Of a DNA stretch of 64,000 bases, positions 1-9,100 are shown piece by piece. The stretch is taken from contig NZ_JAGWDK010000030.1 of the NCBI RefSeq assembly GCF_018398875.1, positions 1 to 64,000 on the forward strand, given 5' to 3'. The stretch is from Bradyrhizobium sp. sGM-13 (lineage in GTDB: Bacteria > Pseudomonadota > Alphaproteobacteria > Rhizobiales > Xanthobacteraceae). The position numbers were made by a program, and so were the translations under genes. Within the stretch, counting starts at the first letter, position 1. The number at the start of each line of letters is the position of its first letter. The notes under the pieces are model-generated. The model did no database searches and was not told the origin of the DNA. It saw nothing but the letters and a program-made list of their open reading frames with translations.

Positions 1-118
1 AATGCTGCAAAACGTCAGAAAGTTCTTGCCAGGGCGCCGTCCACACGTGACCCATAGCGGAAGTCATAAGAAGGAATAGATAGATTGCGACTGTGGCTCC
101 TTCTGAAAGAGAACGAGT

Positions 119-736
119 ATGCGCTCGATGGTTTCCATTCTTTCCCGACTTGTCGTCGCCGGAATGCTGGCATTCAGTTCGGCTTCGGTGGTGCTCGGGC
201 AAGACCACGCAGAGGCGCTGAAACGGGAGTGGGTCACCGCGTCCAAAGGGCGAACCGAGTTTGAGGTTTCGGACGCTGCTTTAATACCAAGCACTCTTGC
301 ACTTGCGGCCGAACAATCAGGTTGTCGTTACAAAGACGACATCAAAGACGCGCCCGTTCGTTTCATCCGCCCAGAAGGTCGCCGTCTTGCTATCGTGTTC
401 TGCTCCGGAATTGCAGTTGGCTCTCATCAGGTATTCGACGTACGTAACGTGCTGAAGCCAACGCTGGTAGAACTTCCGTTTCTCGCGCAACCGGATGGCT
501 TTGGCACGACAGCTAGGCCGGGCTGGATTACCTGGGAAAAGGAAGCCAACATCTTTCAAGCCGAAACTGGTTCGGACATCTCGTTTGCGAGGCTTCGCCA
601 CATCTATCGAGTAGACCGCGGCACCGGCAGCTTCGTGATTGTTCGCATTGAATTCACGCCGCACATCGGTACCAAGGACGAATGGACCACGATTTGGGAC
701 GCGCCCAACTGGTCTTTCCCGGCGAAGCCAAACTAA
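119..736 (+). CDS. Secreted protein of unknown function
   Basis: A 205-residue protein that I do not recognise. The first 27 residues form a standard Sec signal peptide: two arginines, a hydrophobic stretch and a likely cleavage after VVLG. The mature part is mixed alpha/beta in composition with two cysteines (in SGCRY and VFCSG) that could form a disulfide in the periplasm. The ATG lies after a purine-rich stretch (GAAAGAGAACG). There is no partner gene on either side: the next gene is 430 bases away on the other strand. Coding character is good because the frame is open over its whole length and begins with a clean signal sequence; function is unknown. Confidence 0.6.
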   Translation: MRSMVSILSRLVVAGMLAFSSASVVLGQDHAEALKREWVTASKGRTEFEVSDAALIPSTLALAAEQSGCRYKDDIKDAPVRFIRPEGRRLAIVFCSGIAVGSHQVFDVRNVLKPTLVELPFLAQPDGFGTTARPGWITWEKEANIFQAETGSDISFARLRHIYRVDRGTGSFVIVRIEFTPHIGTKDEWTTIWDAPNWSFPAKPN

Positions 737-1162
737 AGCGGCAAGTTCGGAAACATTCGGGCGGGGTCCGCTTCTGGCACTTGAAGCGATTTTCAGGTCG
801 TCGATACGCTATTTGGAAACCGAGTATCTTGCACCAAAAATTCTTGCTCTGTTCCAGATCAAACACGTCTAGCTCAGGGACGAGCCGCGCAAAGCCGCCA
901 GTTGGTAATCTATCTGCTGGTATTCCCATGGCTTTCCTCCCGCATTCGATTCAGTGCGCTTGGGCACAACGCTGCTCTCTCGCGGGAAAAACAGATATCA
1001 TCGACGGGACGCTTTGACGACCGCTTATGGCACTTCTGAGACTGGCCGACCCGCTCCGAAGATCTCTGCCATTCGGTGAAGAGCGGAAGTGGCCAGCGTT
1101 CGGCCAAAACGTTGCGATTGGACCCAGAGCGGAAATCGGCGCCCGGCGGGCACGCGCCGTTG
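737..1162. other. Gap without a convincing gene
   Basis: Open frames here are short and overlap one another on both strands with no family resemblance. Near 1117-1136 there is a fragment (GACCCAGAGCGGAAATCGG) of the dispersed repeat family that recurs at about 48, 12001 and 12749. Confidence 0.5.
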
Positions 1163-1546
1163 CTAGTCAACGTAAGCCTGGCACTCGATCTCGACCTTCA
1201 ATCGCGAATCGACCAATCCCTTCACCTCGACAAGCGTCGAGGCCGGCAGATTTTCGCCGAAATACGCTATGCGGCGGGGGTTGATTTTCGGTCGTTCCGT
1301 GATGTCGGTCATGAAAACTTGCACCTTGACGATATGCTCGGGCCCAGCGCCAGCCGCCTTCAGGCACTTGTCCATCACGGCGATGGCGATGTCGAATTGG
1401 GCAACAACGTCGGACGGTATGCTGCCGTCCTGCGCCTGGCCAACGACGCCAGCGACCCAGACGTGGGGGCCTGCGCGGGTCACGTGGCAATAGTGGCTGA
1501 CAGGCTTTGGGATGTCAGGAACAATGATGCGCTGGATTTTTGGCAT
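1163..1546 (-). CDS. RidA family (YjgF/YER057c/UK114) protein
   Basis: A 127-residue protein of the RidA superfamily, whose best-known members hydrolyse reactive enamine/imine intermediates released by PLP enzymes. Family features visible are the early PKPVSHYCHVTRAG segment, VWVAGVVGQAQDG, a central AAGAGPEHIVKVQVFMTDI, and the C-terminal LVEVKGLVDSRLKVEIECQA strand. The usual catalytic arginine position near residue 105 is best matched by the R in DSRLKVEIE, so it may belong to a non-archetypal RidA subgroup. The open frame extends 22 codons upstream, but the start at MPKIQRI fits family length. It stands alone, convergent with nothing, in a repeat-rich gap. Confidence 0.85.
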   Translation of the reverse strand: MPKIQRIIVPDIPKPVSHYCHVTRAGPHVWVAGVVGQAQDGSIPSDVVAQFDIAIAVMDKCLKAAGAGPEHIVKVQVFMTDITERPKINPRRIAYFGENLPASTLVEVKGLVDSRLKVEIECQAYVD

Positions 1547-1780
1547 GCCTAGCTCGCGAATTGGGATCGACGCCCAGAGGCTAGCTGCAGTTTGCCCTGT
1601 CGGCCAGCACATCCTCTGCCGCGGAAGCTTATCGCGTGTTCACCTTTATGCGGCCGCAACGTATTACGCTGTACAGCTTCTGCACAATTTGACCGAGTGT
1701 GTGTCCTGCGCCAATGGAACTATCGTCATGAGGGGACGTTTTTCCCGGGGACCGTGAACGGTCTGGTTAGGGAGACGGCA

Positions 1781-2062
1781 ATGCGTATTGAAGTAGCTGT
1801 GCTCAGTGTAGCCTTGATTGCAGGGGCTGCCGGCGCGCAGTCGACGTCACCGCCGAACTTGAAGCCGGAGACGAACTGCACGACTTCGTCGGTTACGACG
1901 GGAAGCGCCGGCGAAAAGAAAGCGGACTCGATGGCGGTGGAGAAGAGCGCAGTGCTCCCGGACACAGGGGGAGAGGCCAATTCAGCCGCCCCCACGGTGC
2001 AGAGCGCCGGAAAGCCGATGGAAGTCCGCCCGGATTGCCCGCCCGACTCAAAGCGCAAGTAA
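1781..2062 (+). CDS. Small secreted protein, unknown function
   Basis: A 93-residue protein beginning MRIEVAVLSVALIAGAAGAQ, which is a clear signal peptide cleaved after AGA. The rest is low-complexity, rich in Ser, Thr, Lys, Glu and Pro, with two cysteines (TNCTT and PDCPP). An RBS-like GGGAGACGGC precedes the ATG; the frame is open further upstream but without a start that would keep the signal peptide at the N-terminus. Small exported Ser/Thr/Pro-rich proteins like this are common in Bradyrhizobium. No function can be assigned. Confidence 0.6.
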   Translation: MRIEVAVLSVALIAGAAGAQSTSPPNLKPETNCTTSSVTTGSAGEKKADSMAVEKSAVLPDTGGEANSAAPTVQSAGKPMEVRPDCPPDSKRK

Positions 2063-2419
2063 AAAAGGACTTGCTGGCTAGTCCAATCGAGGACGACGCA
2101 CGGCGGTGGTCGTCTCGCGATGCCCAACCTAAGCGTTGTCCAGATGTCACGTAACGCGCCGCGTGGTCGCCTTTCGGCGGCGACGACTGGGTGTCCGTGG
2201 CACCTTTCGAACATGACGGACTCGGCTGACCATGTCCGTTCTTGGAGGGCAAACCGGACTTCTTGGTTGCGCGCCTGGACTTCTGGGTTTGACCCAAGGC
2301 AGACCTCTGAATGTCAAAATCCGCTCTGTCCCTCCGTGCAACATCTGCGGCGGGGATTATCTCGAACGGATCGGTATGGCCGACGCGACATCGGTGAGGC
2401 GCTGTCGATGCGGAATATG
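2063..2419. other. Gap with decayed repeat fragments
   Basis: No supportable gene. It contains repeated phrases seen in other gaps of the left half (for example TTTGACCCAAGGCAGACCTC near 2289 and GTCCGTGGCACCTTTCGAACATG near 2192). A plus-strand frame reaching 2531 contains clustered Cys codons but overlaps the end of the FkbM gene and is treated as chance. Confidence 0.4.
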
Positions 2420-3193
2420 TTACGACTCCTTGGCGGCATGGATGTCGTACCACGATCCGCGAATGAGATTTGGTAGACCGCAACGCCTAGCCAAGCCGAC
2501 CAGACGATCACGAGCCATCACGCGCATGTAGCGCGCCACGAATCCGGGTGGTGAGAGCCAGTGCCCCGGCAGTTCGAGCCCGAAAAGTCCGGACGCATCG
2601 GGGGCGATCCCACAGTCCGCGTACAGACCTTCACGGGCGGGAAACGGCTGCTCTTGTTTCTGCACGGCCTTTTGATCGACGAGCTGAAACCGCCGATATC
2701 CCAGACGTATAAGGAGCGACAGCTCGGAGCGTAGCGCCGATATGGTCTTGCGATCACTCTCGAACGAGACGAAGTCGGGCCGATCCGATTCCGATAGCAG
2801 GCTTTCGAGGCACAGCATGTCGGCACCTTCGATATCGATCTTGAGATAGCGCGGAACACCGTAGCACTGCAGGAGAGAATTGAACGTCACCGAGGGGACA
2901 ACGATCTTGGCGAAGTTCTCCTTGTCGCGCTCTACAAACTCTCCGCGTATCGTGCCCCAAATGCTGTGCGCGGAATTGACGAAGAACTCGACCTCTCCGG
3001 GAACCTCGGCGATAGCCTTTTCAACGAGCACGAACTGGCCACTGGCCATCTCTCGAGAAAACGTCTCGCGCAATTCACGGCATAACGCGGGGTTCGCCTC
3101 CACGGCGACGACATGAAAGCCCTTCCGCAAAAAGAAGCGCGAGTCCTCGCCGCGATGGCATCCAACGTCGAAAATCAGGTCCTGTGTTGCCAT
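2420..3193 (-). CDS. FkbM family SAM-dependent methyltransferase
   Basis: A 257-residue protein with the FkbM methyltransferase fold. The SAM-binding motif I is near the N-terminus (LIFDVGCHRGEDSRFF), followed by the acidic residue of motif II in VVAVEANPALC, and the diagnostic FkbM block YLKIDIEGADMLCLESL near residues 115-132. This family O-methylates sugars or natural products; here there is no glycan or secondary-metabolite cluster next to it, so the substrate is unknown. Its C-terminal 80 residues carry aromatic and basic residues that could bind a glycan carrier. No partner gene is adjacent, and the gene sits isolated in repeat-rich DNA. Confidence 0.85.
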   Translation of the reverse strand: MATQDLIFDVGCHRGEDSRFFLRKGFHVVAVEANPALCRELRETFSREMASGQFVLVEKAIAEVPGEVEFFVNSAHSIWGTIRGEFVERDKENFAKIVVPSVTFNSLLQCYGVPRYLKIDIEGADMLCLESLLSESDRPDFVSFESDRKTISALRSELSLLIRLGYRRFQLVDQKAVQKQEQPFPAREGLYADCGIAPDASGLFGLELPGHWLSPPGFVARYMRVMARDRLVGLARRCGLPNLIRGSWYDIHAAKES

Positions 3194-3380
3194 TCTGCAC
3201 AGCTAAAGGCTCAGAACCTATTTCGCCATAGGGGTGGCAGAGGATCTGATTGCCTCTATCCCGCAGCTTGTTGCAGGTGCAGGCTGGGGGCTACACTACT
3301 CTTGCACGTCGCGCGAGTTGCGTCCACACATGGAACTTTTGAGACATGCCGACCGGTCGTGACGATGTCCGCTTCCGGGG

Positions 3381-3755
3381 GATACTGTTGCAAAATCGAA
3401 AGTTGCATCGGTCCGAATTTTTGGTGAAACCTTAAAACGCGAGGCGATCGACGATTCGGATAATCTCAATCGCGTTACCGAAGTCGCCTATGAGTTTAGC
3501 GTGAGGCGATGAGGTCCCTCTGATCTCTACACGAAAATCGCGCTTGCGGCCCTCAGAATTTTTGACGCCTTCGGCAAAACGACTTTTGCAACACAATGGG
3601 GGGAAAACTGGAAGTCATGGGCAGATCGGCAAAATGACGCGATTGACCCCAAGCTGACGCTGAAGTGGGAAGAAGTCAGAACGGCATGGTTGCCTTGGTG
3701 CCGGCAGCGTTCCCTTGGATCGTCTCGCCGAAGCGTCCATCATAGAAAAGCTTGA
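3381..3755 (+). pseudogene. Degraded coding remnant with in-frame stop
   Basis: One frame reads as protein for about 125 codons with a single TGA at 3510-3512. The residues around it (EFSVRR-stop-GPSDLYTKIALA) read smoothly if the stop replaces a Trp codon (TGG to TGA). The downstream part is tryptophan-rich and helical-looking (TQWGENWKSWADRQND). I do not recognise the family. There is no start codon in good context. The segment ends with TGC TTC-free frame at 3753. It is best read as the decayed 3' half of a gene carried by former mobile DNA. Confidence 0.45.
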
Positions 3756-3850
3756 CCGAGGTACCGTGAAGATCCAGCACATCGACGCTGCTTACACATC
3801 AGCCACAACATCGTCGATGCCGGTGCCGATCAATTTCCGCACCTTTGAGG

Positions 3851-4591
3851 TTAGGCGGCCACAGCATAGATGCGGTTCTCATCGGCGACGTTCCTACCGG
3901 CGAAGAGACGCTTGAAATCCTGCCACCCGCCGGACCCGACGACCACTGGGCTCGAGACATTACCGGGAGTTCCGTTGTCCCTATAGGACAGCAGTTCGCC
4001 GTTCTGGTTCACAGCGTAGATGCGGTCCTCACCGGCGACGTTCCTACCGGAGAAGAGAAACTTAAAATCCTGCCACCCGCCGAACCCGACGACCATCAAT
4101 GGGTTCCCGGCATCGAGATTACCGGGAGTTCCGTCGTCCCCCCAGGACAGCAGGTCGCCGTTGTGGTTCACAGCGTAGATGCGGTTCTCACCGGCGACGT
4201 TCCTGCCGGAGAAGATAAACTTGAAAGACCACTGACCAATTTGGGGCGCGAGAACCACTGGGCTCTTGTGTTTGACGTTACCGGGAGTTCCGTTGTCCCC
4301 ATAGGACAGCAGGTCGTCGTCTGGTCTCCTCACAGCGTAGATGCGGTTCTCACAGATCGCCTGATCGCAAACGTCCAGAGCTGGCCTAACCGGCGCGTTG
4401 CCCGTCATCCGGCCGCCCAGGCCGGTCGGCTCGAACCGGCGAACATTCCTACCGGAGAAGAGAAACTTAAAATCCTGCCACCCACCGAACCCGACGACCA
4501 TTGGGCTCCCGACGTTGACATTACCGGGAGTTCCGTCGTCCGCATAGGACAGCAGGTCGCCGGTCCCGAACGAAGCATTTGTCCTGGCCAT
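3851..4591 (-). CDS. Tachylectin-like beta-propeller repeat protein
   Basis: A 246-residue protein made of four tandem units of about 50 residues, each with the signature DLLSYxDxGTPGNV, GGWQDFKFLFSGRNV and ENRIYAV. This matches the tachylectin-2 type repeat, whose five-bladed propeller in horseshoe crab binds N-acetylglucosamine. The first unit carries an extra block of about 30 residues between GRNV and ENRIYAV. No signal peptide is seen. The start MARTNASF is chosen because GAGGAGGAG lies just upstream; an in-frame ATG seven codons earlier would place that RBS inside the gene. In bacteria such modules may bind sugars, but no neighbour tells the ligand. The very high similarity between units points to recent internal duplication. 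Confidence 0.75.
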   Translation of the reverse strand: MARTNASFGTGDLLSYADDGTPGNVNVGSPMVVGFGGWQDFKFLFSGRNVRRFEPTGLGGRMTGNAPVRPALDVCDQAICENRIYAVRRPDDDLLSYGDNGTPGNVKHKSPVVLAPQIGQWSFKFIFSGRNVAGENRIYAVNHNGDLLSWGDDGTPGNLDAGNPLMVVGFGGWQDFKFLFSGRNVAGEDRIYAVNQNGELLSYRDNGTPGNVSSPVVVGSGGWQDFKRLFAGRNVADENRIYAVAA

Positions 4592-5129
4592 GAGCTCCTC
4601 CTCTTTTGACATAGCGCGTGTTGAATACAATCAGACAATTGGACTTGCTGCGGCAGAGGTCGGTCCGCGACGCTTGACCAATTTGAGAACACAACGCGCT
4701 GCTTTCAAACGGCTGCAAGTCTAATTCGAAGGAATACCGCGGCTGCGGCGCTGCCGTATGTGAGCCGGTTCACGGCGGCCAAACGTTTTTCTTGCCGGGA
4801 TGTCGCTTGTTGGCACGAAACAGACTCGCCCGCGCATTTCGCCGATGTCCGTAGTTGATGGCAGAGCGGACCAAGCGCGTCCGGCGCCGGAGGTCAGTTG
4901 ATGACCCGGAGCAGAAGTCGGAGATCAAGATAGTCCGAATCTCTGACACCGGTACCAGCCTTGAATCCGGAGTCAGGAGCTCGAACCTCTTCGGGCGCGC
5001 CACTACGCCGTTCAAGCCATTGGGAGGGGTCACATCCGTGAATTGGGTAGGTTCAGCATACGTGTCCTGATGAAAGGTTTTGACCTTGCGGACACTGCAC
5101 CAATAAACGCCGATCCGTGGATTGCCTTA
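4592..5129. other. Gap with a tRNA 3'-end-like fragment
   Basis: No gene is supportable. At 4975-5002 there is a stretch with a T-loop-like core (CTCGAACCTC) followed by TCGGGCGCGCCA, resembling the T-arm and acceptor end of a tRNA; no matching D-arm or anticodon arm is present. Frames overlapping it are the type often mis-called beside tRNA ends. Confidence 0.35.
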
Positions 5130-8100
5130 CTAGTCCAACTCAGCAAGTAGCGCGGCGGCTTCTTCGAGATGGCGCGTATCGAAGCCTTCAGTGAAGGAGC
5201 CGTAGACCGGCGCAAGGAGATCGCGAGCCTCGATGCGCTTGCCGTGGTCGCGCCAGAGGCGAGCGAGACTTGTGGCGACGCGCAGCTCCCAAAACCTGGC
5301 CTCCTGGTCTCGAGCCACGGCCAGGGCGTGGCGGAGCGAGGCTTCGGCTTCCGCAGAATCACAGGGCGAGCTCGCAAGGAGCGCCTCGGCCCTGAGGCGA
5401 TGCAGCTCCGCTTCAAACCACCGCTCCTGCGTTCTGTCGACAATTCCCAGCGCCTCGGTCAGCAGGTCACGCGCTTCGGTTGGGTCTCCAGCTTGAGTGC
5501 AAATGTCTGCCAGCAGGCCCAAAAGAAAGGGTACCTGGTTGATGACGCCCAGATCTTCCTTGGCCGCTATGGCACTGCGCATCTGCGCAGTGCCTGCTGT
5601 GACCTCGCCAGCGGCGGCGAGCGCCCAGCCATACCAAAACGCAGCACAAACTTCCCAGAGCGGAAAACCGTGCTCCGCGGTAAGTTTCATCGCCGCCTCG
5701 GCCCGCTCTCTCACAGTCGTCGTATCGTGGAGATGCTGATAGAGCCAGCAGTTCAGATGGAAGACATGACTCAAAGTGTAGGCATCACCCAGCTCCAGCG
5801 CCGCGGCAAATGCCGCGCGGCTGCGCGCTATAGCTTGGTCTATTTCGCCCCGCCACAGCAGGATCAAAGGGATAAAATTCAGCGAGGCGACCCGGATGTC
5901 AGACACCGACAGGAACACCGGGGATCGGCGATCAGCCCGATCACAAAACGCGAGCGCCCGCTCGAAGTGCGCAAGTGCGAGCTGCTGGTTGCCACGGTGG
6001 AGCGCGCTGACCGCTAAGAACCGATGGCCGACGGCACAAGCAGCGGGGTCTCGCCGCTGTTCTGCGAGGCGCAGCAGCTCCTCGGCAACGTCGTAGGCGA
6101 CATGGACACCGGATCGATGCAGATGATGCACGCACAAACCAGACAGAACGGCGGGCAACTCGGGATGATCGGCCCCCTGCCGGCACAGCTCACGGGCACG
6201 TTCATAGGCCCTTCCGACCTCCAGCGCTGCGAAGCTCTTGGTGGCGGCGATCGCCGCCCCCAACGCCACCTGCACGTCAAGCTCGAGATGGTCACGCTCG
6301 TCTCCGGCGGGCAGGTCGGCTAATAGTTCCAGACTTTGCGCCAACTGGGCCACGGCCTCGATCATGGCCGAGCGCGCCATCGCGTGACGGCCGGCCCGGT
6401 GCCGATAGGCGACCCCTTTCTCAATAAGACCTGCTCGTGTGCAGTGGTGGGCAAGAAGCTCGGGGTGTGTTTCGCCTATACCGGGAAACTGCTCCTCCAG
6501 CACCCGCACGATGCTGGCGTGAAGTTGCTGGCGCCGGGCGCGCAGCAAGGTGCTGTAGGCGGCATCCTGTACAAGCGCGTGCTTGAAAGTGTACTCCGCG
6601 TTAGGCGGCGTCCCGCGCCGGAAAATCAACTCGGCGCGCACGAGCCGCGCCAAGGCATCGTCCAGTTCCTGCCGTGGCATCCGCGACACCGCGCTGATCA
6701 ACTCATGGGAGAATTGCCGGCCGAGCGCCGCTCCGATCTGAGCCACTTCTCGCACCGGCGCCAATCGATCGAGCCGGGCCAGAAGGGAGGCTTGGAGCGT
6801 CGTTGGGATCGCCAGATGGTCGCCGGCATCGGTCATCCGCCCGCTCTCAACGACGGACTTGGTCAGCTCCTCGATGAATAATGGCACACCGTCCGTGCGA
6901 TCAATGATCTGATCCGCAATCTTCTTGGGCAATGTCTTGCCCCCGGTTACGTGCGCGATCATCTCGGCGCGGTGCCGGGGTGGCAAGCGGCTGAGACTGA
7001 GCAAAGTCACGTGCGGACGGCCGACCCAGGGCGGCGTGAACTCCGGTCGAAAAGTGAGAATCACCAGGACCCGAAGCGTCGCGGCGCGGTCGATGAGCAG
7101 ATCCAGCGACTCCAGCGTGGTGGGGTCGCTCCAGTGGATGTCTTCCCACAGCATCAGCAGCGGCTGCCGCGCCGCGAGTCCTTCGACCTGCGCAAGTTGC
7201 ACATGAAGCGTTTTCTCTTTGCGCTTCTGCGGCGTGAAATTGAGCGGCGGGTAGCGATCGCCGGTCGGTATCGACAGCAAGTCCGCCAATAGAGGGACGG
7301 CTTCGCTCAGCTCCTTGTTTGCCAGAGCCAGCACCGCAACCAGCTTATCCAAGCGGGTCTCCGCCGTATCCTCGCGTCTAAATCCGGCCGCCTGCTCGAG
7401 CTGGGTGATGCTGGGATAAAGCGCACTGTGCTGATGATGTGGCGAGCAGAAATAACGCAACCGCGTGTGCGGCTCCTGGCCCAACTGCTCCAGCAGAGTT
7501 TGTGCGATGCGCGACTTGCCGATGCCCGGCTCACCGACTATCAGGACGACGGACCCGTCGCCGGCCTTTGCCCGCTCCCAGCGCCGCGTCAACAACGCGA
7601 TCTCTTCCTCCCGACCAATCAACGGCGTGCTGGCGACCCGTAGGGCCTCGAACCGGCTGCCGACCAGGCTCGCGCCCAAGACCCGCCAAACCTGCACCGG
7701 ATAGTCAATTCCCGCGACCGGCAAAGTGCCGAGATCGCGATACTCAAACAGGCCGCCAAGCATGCGGCGCGTGTTGTCCGCGATGACGACTGTGTTCGGT
7801 TCGGCCAGTCCCTGGAGCCGTGCCGCAAGGTTAGGGGTCTCGCCAATGACCGATTGTTCCTGGGCGGCGCCCTCACCGAGCAGATCACCGACGACGACGA
7901 GGCCGGTGGCGATACCGACACGCACCTGCAACAAGGCCGACTGGCCTACATCAAGCTTGGCCACAGCCTCGATCAAGGCGAGGCCCGCGCGCACCGCTTG
8001 TTCGGCGTCCTCCTCATGCGCCTGCGGGTAACCGAAATAGGCCAGCACGCCATCACCGAGATACTTGGCAACAAAGCCGCCGGACCCGGTGATGACCTCG

Positions 8101-8465
8101 GCGCAACGACGGTGATAGGTGCCAATGATGTCGCGCAGCTCCTCTGGATCGAGCCGCGCCGACAATGCGGTGGAACCGACGAGGTCGGCGAACATGACCG
8201 TGAGCTGGCGGCGTTCGGCTTCGGGAGCCTTGCCGCGGGGGCGGTCGGGTTCGACCGCATGTTGGGTCGTGTCGTGAAAAGTCTCGGCTCGCAAGGCGGC
8301 GATCGCATCGAGGAGAATACGGCGATGGCCAACCGCCGTCACGCCGAGGTCTTTGAGGTCCTCCGCGGTCAGCTTGGGCAGGATTGCCTCATCGATCGCG
8401 TTTTCCCGGAATGCCTGCTCGTAGCGTTCCAGGCCGAGGCCGCGCAGCCAGGCAGAGATATCCAT
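5130..8465 (-). CDS. SAM-domain adenylate/guanylate cyclase with AAA ATPase and TPR regions
   Basis: A 1,111-residue regulator-like protein. Residues 1-62 form a SAM domain (MDISAWLRGLGLERY onward). Residues about 85-260 are a class III nucleotide cyclase: TVMFADLVGST supplies the first metal aspartate (D94) and YLGDGVLAYFG the second (D138). A predicted ATPase follows with Walker A GEPGIGKS at 311-318 and an SDPTTLESLDLL-type Walker B region. The last 400 residues are helical repeats of TPR type. This architecture is widespread in Bradyrhizobium and resembles signal-transduction ATPases with numerous domains. The start at MDISAWL fits the SAM boundary. It probably makes cAMP in response to a ligand or partner. 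No operon partner is visible. Confidence 0.88.
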   Translation of the reverse strand: MDISAWLRGLGLERYEQAFRENAIDEAILPKLTAEDLKDLGVTAVGHRRILLDAIAALRAETFHDTTQHAVEPDRPRGKAPEAERRQLTVMFADLVGSTALSARLDPEELRDIIGTYHRRCAEVITGSGGFVAKYLGDGVLAYFGYPQAHEEDAEQAVRAGLALIEAVAKLDVGQSALLQVRVGIATGLVVVGDLLGEGAAQEQSVIGETPNLAARLQGLAEPNTVVIADNTRRMLGGLFEYRDLGTLPVAGIDYPVQVWRVLGASLVGSRFEALRVASTPLIGREEEIALLTRRWERAKAGDGSVVLIVGEPGIGKSRIAQTLLEQLGQEPHTRLRYFCSPHHQHSALYPSITQLEQAAGFRREDTAETRLDKLVAVLALANKELSEAVPLLADLLSIPTGDRYPPLNFTPQKRKEKTLHVQLAQVEGLAARQPLLMLWEDIHWSDPTTLESLDLLIDRAATLRVLVILTFRPEFTPPWVGRPHVTLLSLSRLPPRHRAEMIAHVTGGKTLPKKIADQIIDRTDGVPLFIEELTKSVVESGRMTDAGDHLAIPTTLQASLLARLDRLAPVREVAQIGAALGRQFSHELISAVSRMPRQELDDALARLVRAELIFRRGTPPNAEYTFKHALVQDAAYSTLLRARRQQLHASIVRVLEEQFPGIGETHPELLAHHCTRAGLIEKGVAYRHRAGRHAMARSAMIEAVAQLAQSLELLADLPAGDERDHLELDVQVALGAAIAATKSFAALEVGRAYERARELCRQGADHPELPAVLSGLCVHHLHRSGVHVAYDVAEELLRLAEQRRDPAACAVGHRFLAVSALHRGNQQLALAHFERALAFCDRADRRSPVFLSVSDIRVASLNFIPLILLWRGEIDQAIARSRAAFAAALELGDAYTLSHVFHLNCWLYQHLHDTTTVRERAEAAMKLTAEHGFPLWEVCAAFWYGWALAAAGEVTAGTAQMRSAIAAKEDLGVINQVPFLLGLLADICTQAGDPTEARDLLTEALGIVDRTQERWFEAELHRLRAEALLASSPCDSAEAEASLRHALAVARDQEARFWELRVATSLARLWRDHGKRIEARDLLAPVYGSFTEGFDTRHLEEAAALLAELD

Positions 8466-9100
8466 GGCGTTCACACGCACACTTGGCCGCACTCATCCAC
8501 TGGCGAGGGCCGCCGCCACGCTGGCTGTGCGCTGTCGGTCGAGCCGTTCGGGGTCAAACCCGTCGCACCAGAATGAGGTAACCAGTTTACTCCTTCCCTT
8601 GGGGCGAAGCATGTTTTTTTGGCTTCTGACGCGTTTAATCCCGGAACCACCCCGAAGCGAGCCCCGGAGGACTCCCCAGAAAACGGCGCTCAGCCTCACG
8701 ATCCGGCCGCACTTCTCGTGCTCGCCGAGGAGGTGATCGAGAAGGCTACTTCCGTTGTTGGCCCGTAGGTGAAGTGGCGGCACGTTGCATCGAGGTCCGC
8801 TCATGGACGTGTAGCGGACTAGGTTTGCTCACGGTCGGTTCTTCGCATTTTGACCCAGATGCGACATCAGTTCGCAATTTTTGTGTGATGGACAACGCCG
8901 CTCTTTTCAAAGCGGATGTGGTAGGGTGTTGTCCTCGACTCGAGGGCTAGCCGAAACGCGACGCGAATTCACGGTTGCGGCGTGGCCGCGATCGCCAGCC
9001 GTACTCATTCTTGACGCCGCGAAGGCGGCCCACGGAAAAGGCCGGCATCTTGATGTTGTCAGCCACCTTAGGTGGGCCGAATCGGCGTCCCCTCCCGTCC
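8466..9100. other. Gap with repeat fragments and a possible binding-protein relic
   Basis: No intact gene. Around 8706-8736 the plus strand can be read AALLVLAEEVIE, which resembles the C-terminal end (LLALADEVIE) of the ABC substrate-binding family found broken at 15152-16124. Around 8850-8872 lies a copy of the dispersed phrase TTGACCCAGATGCGACATCAG. Confidence 0.35.

Noticed and set aside
2232..2531. Plus-strand frame with CNIC and RCRCGIC cysteine clusters
   Set aside because: It overlaps the end of the FkbM gene on the other strand, has no RBS or family match.
3383..3597. Possible IS6-type inverted ends (GATACTGTTGCAAAA and TTTTGCAACACAATG)
   Set aside because: The match is about 10 bases and one protein-like frame runs across both ends, so the resemblance is probably chance.
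4770..5033. Minus-strand frame containing RPKRFELLTP
   Set aside because: Such frames are a known artefact beside tRNA ends; no other protein feature.
5169..8031. Several plus-strand frames (up to 282 codons) antisense to the cyclase gene
   Set aside because: Shadows of a long GC-rich gene with clear domains on the other strand.
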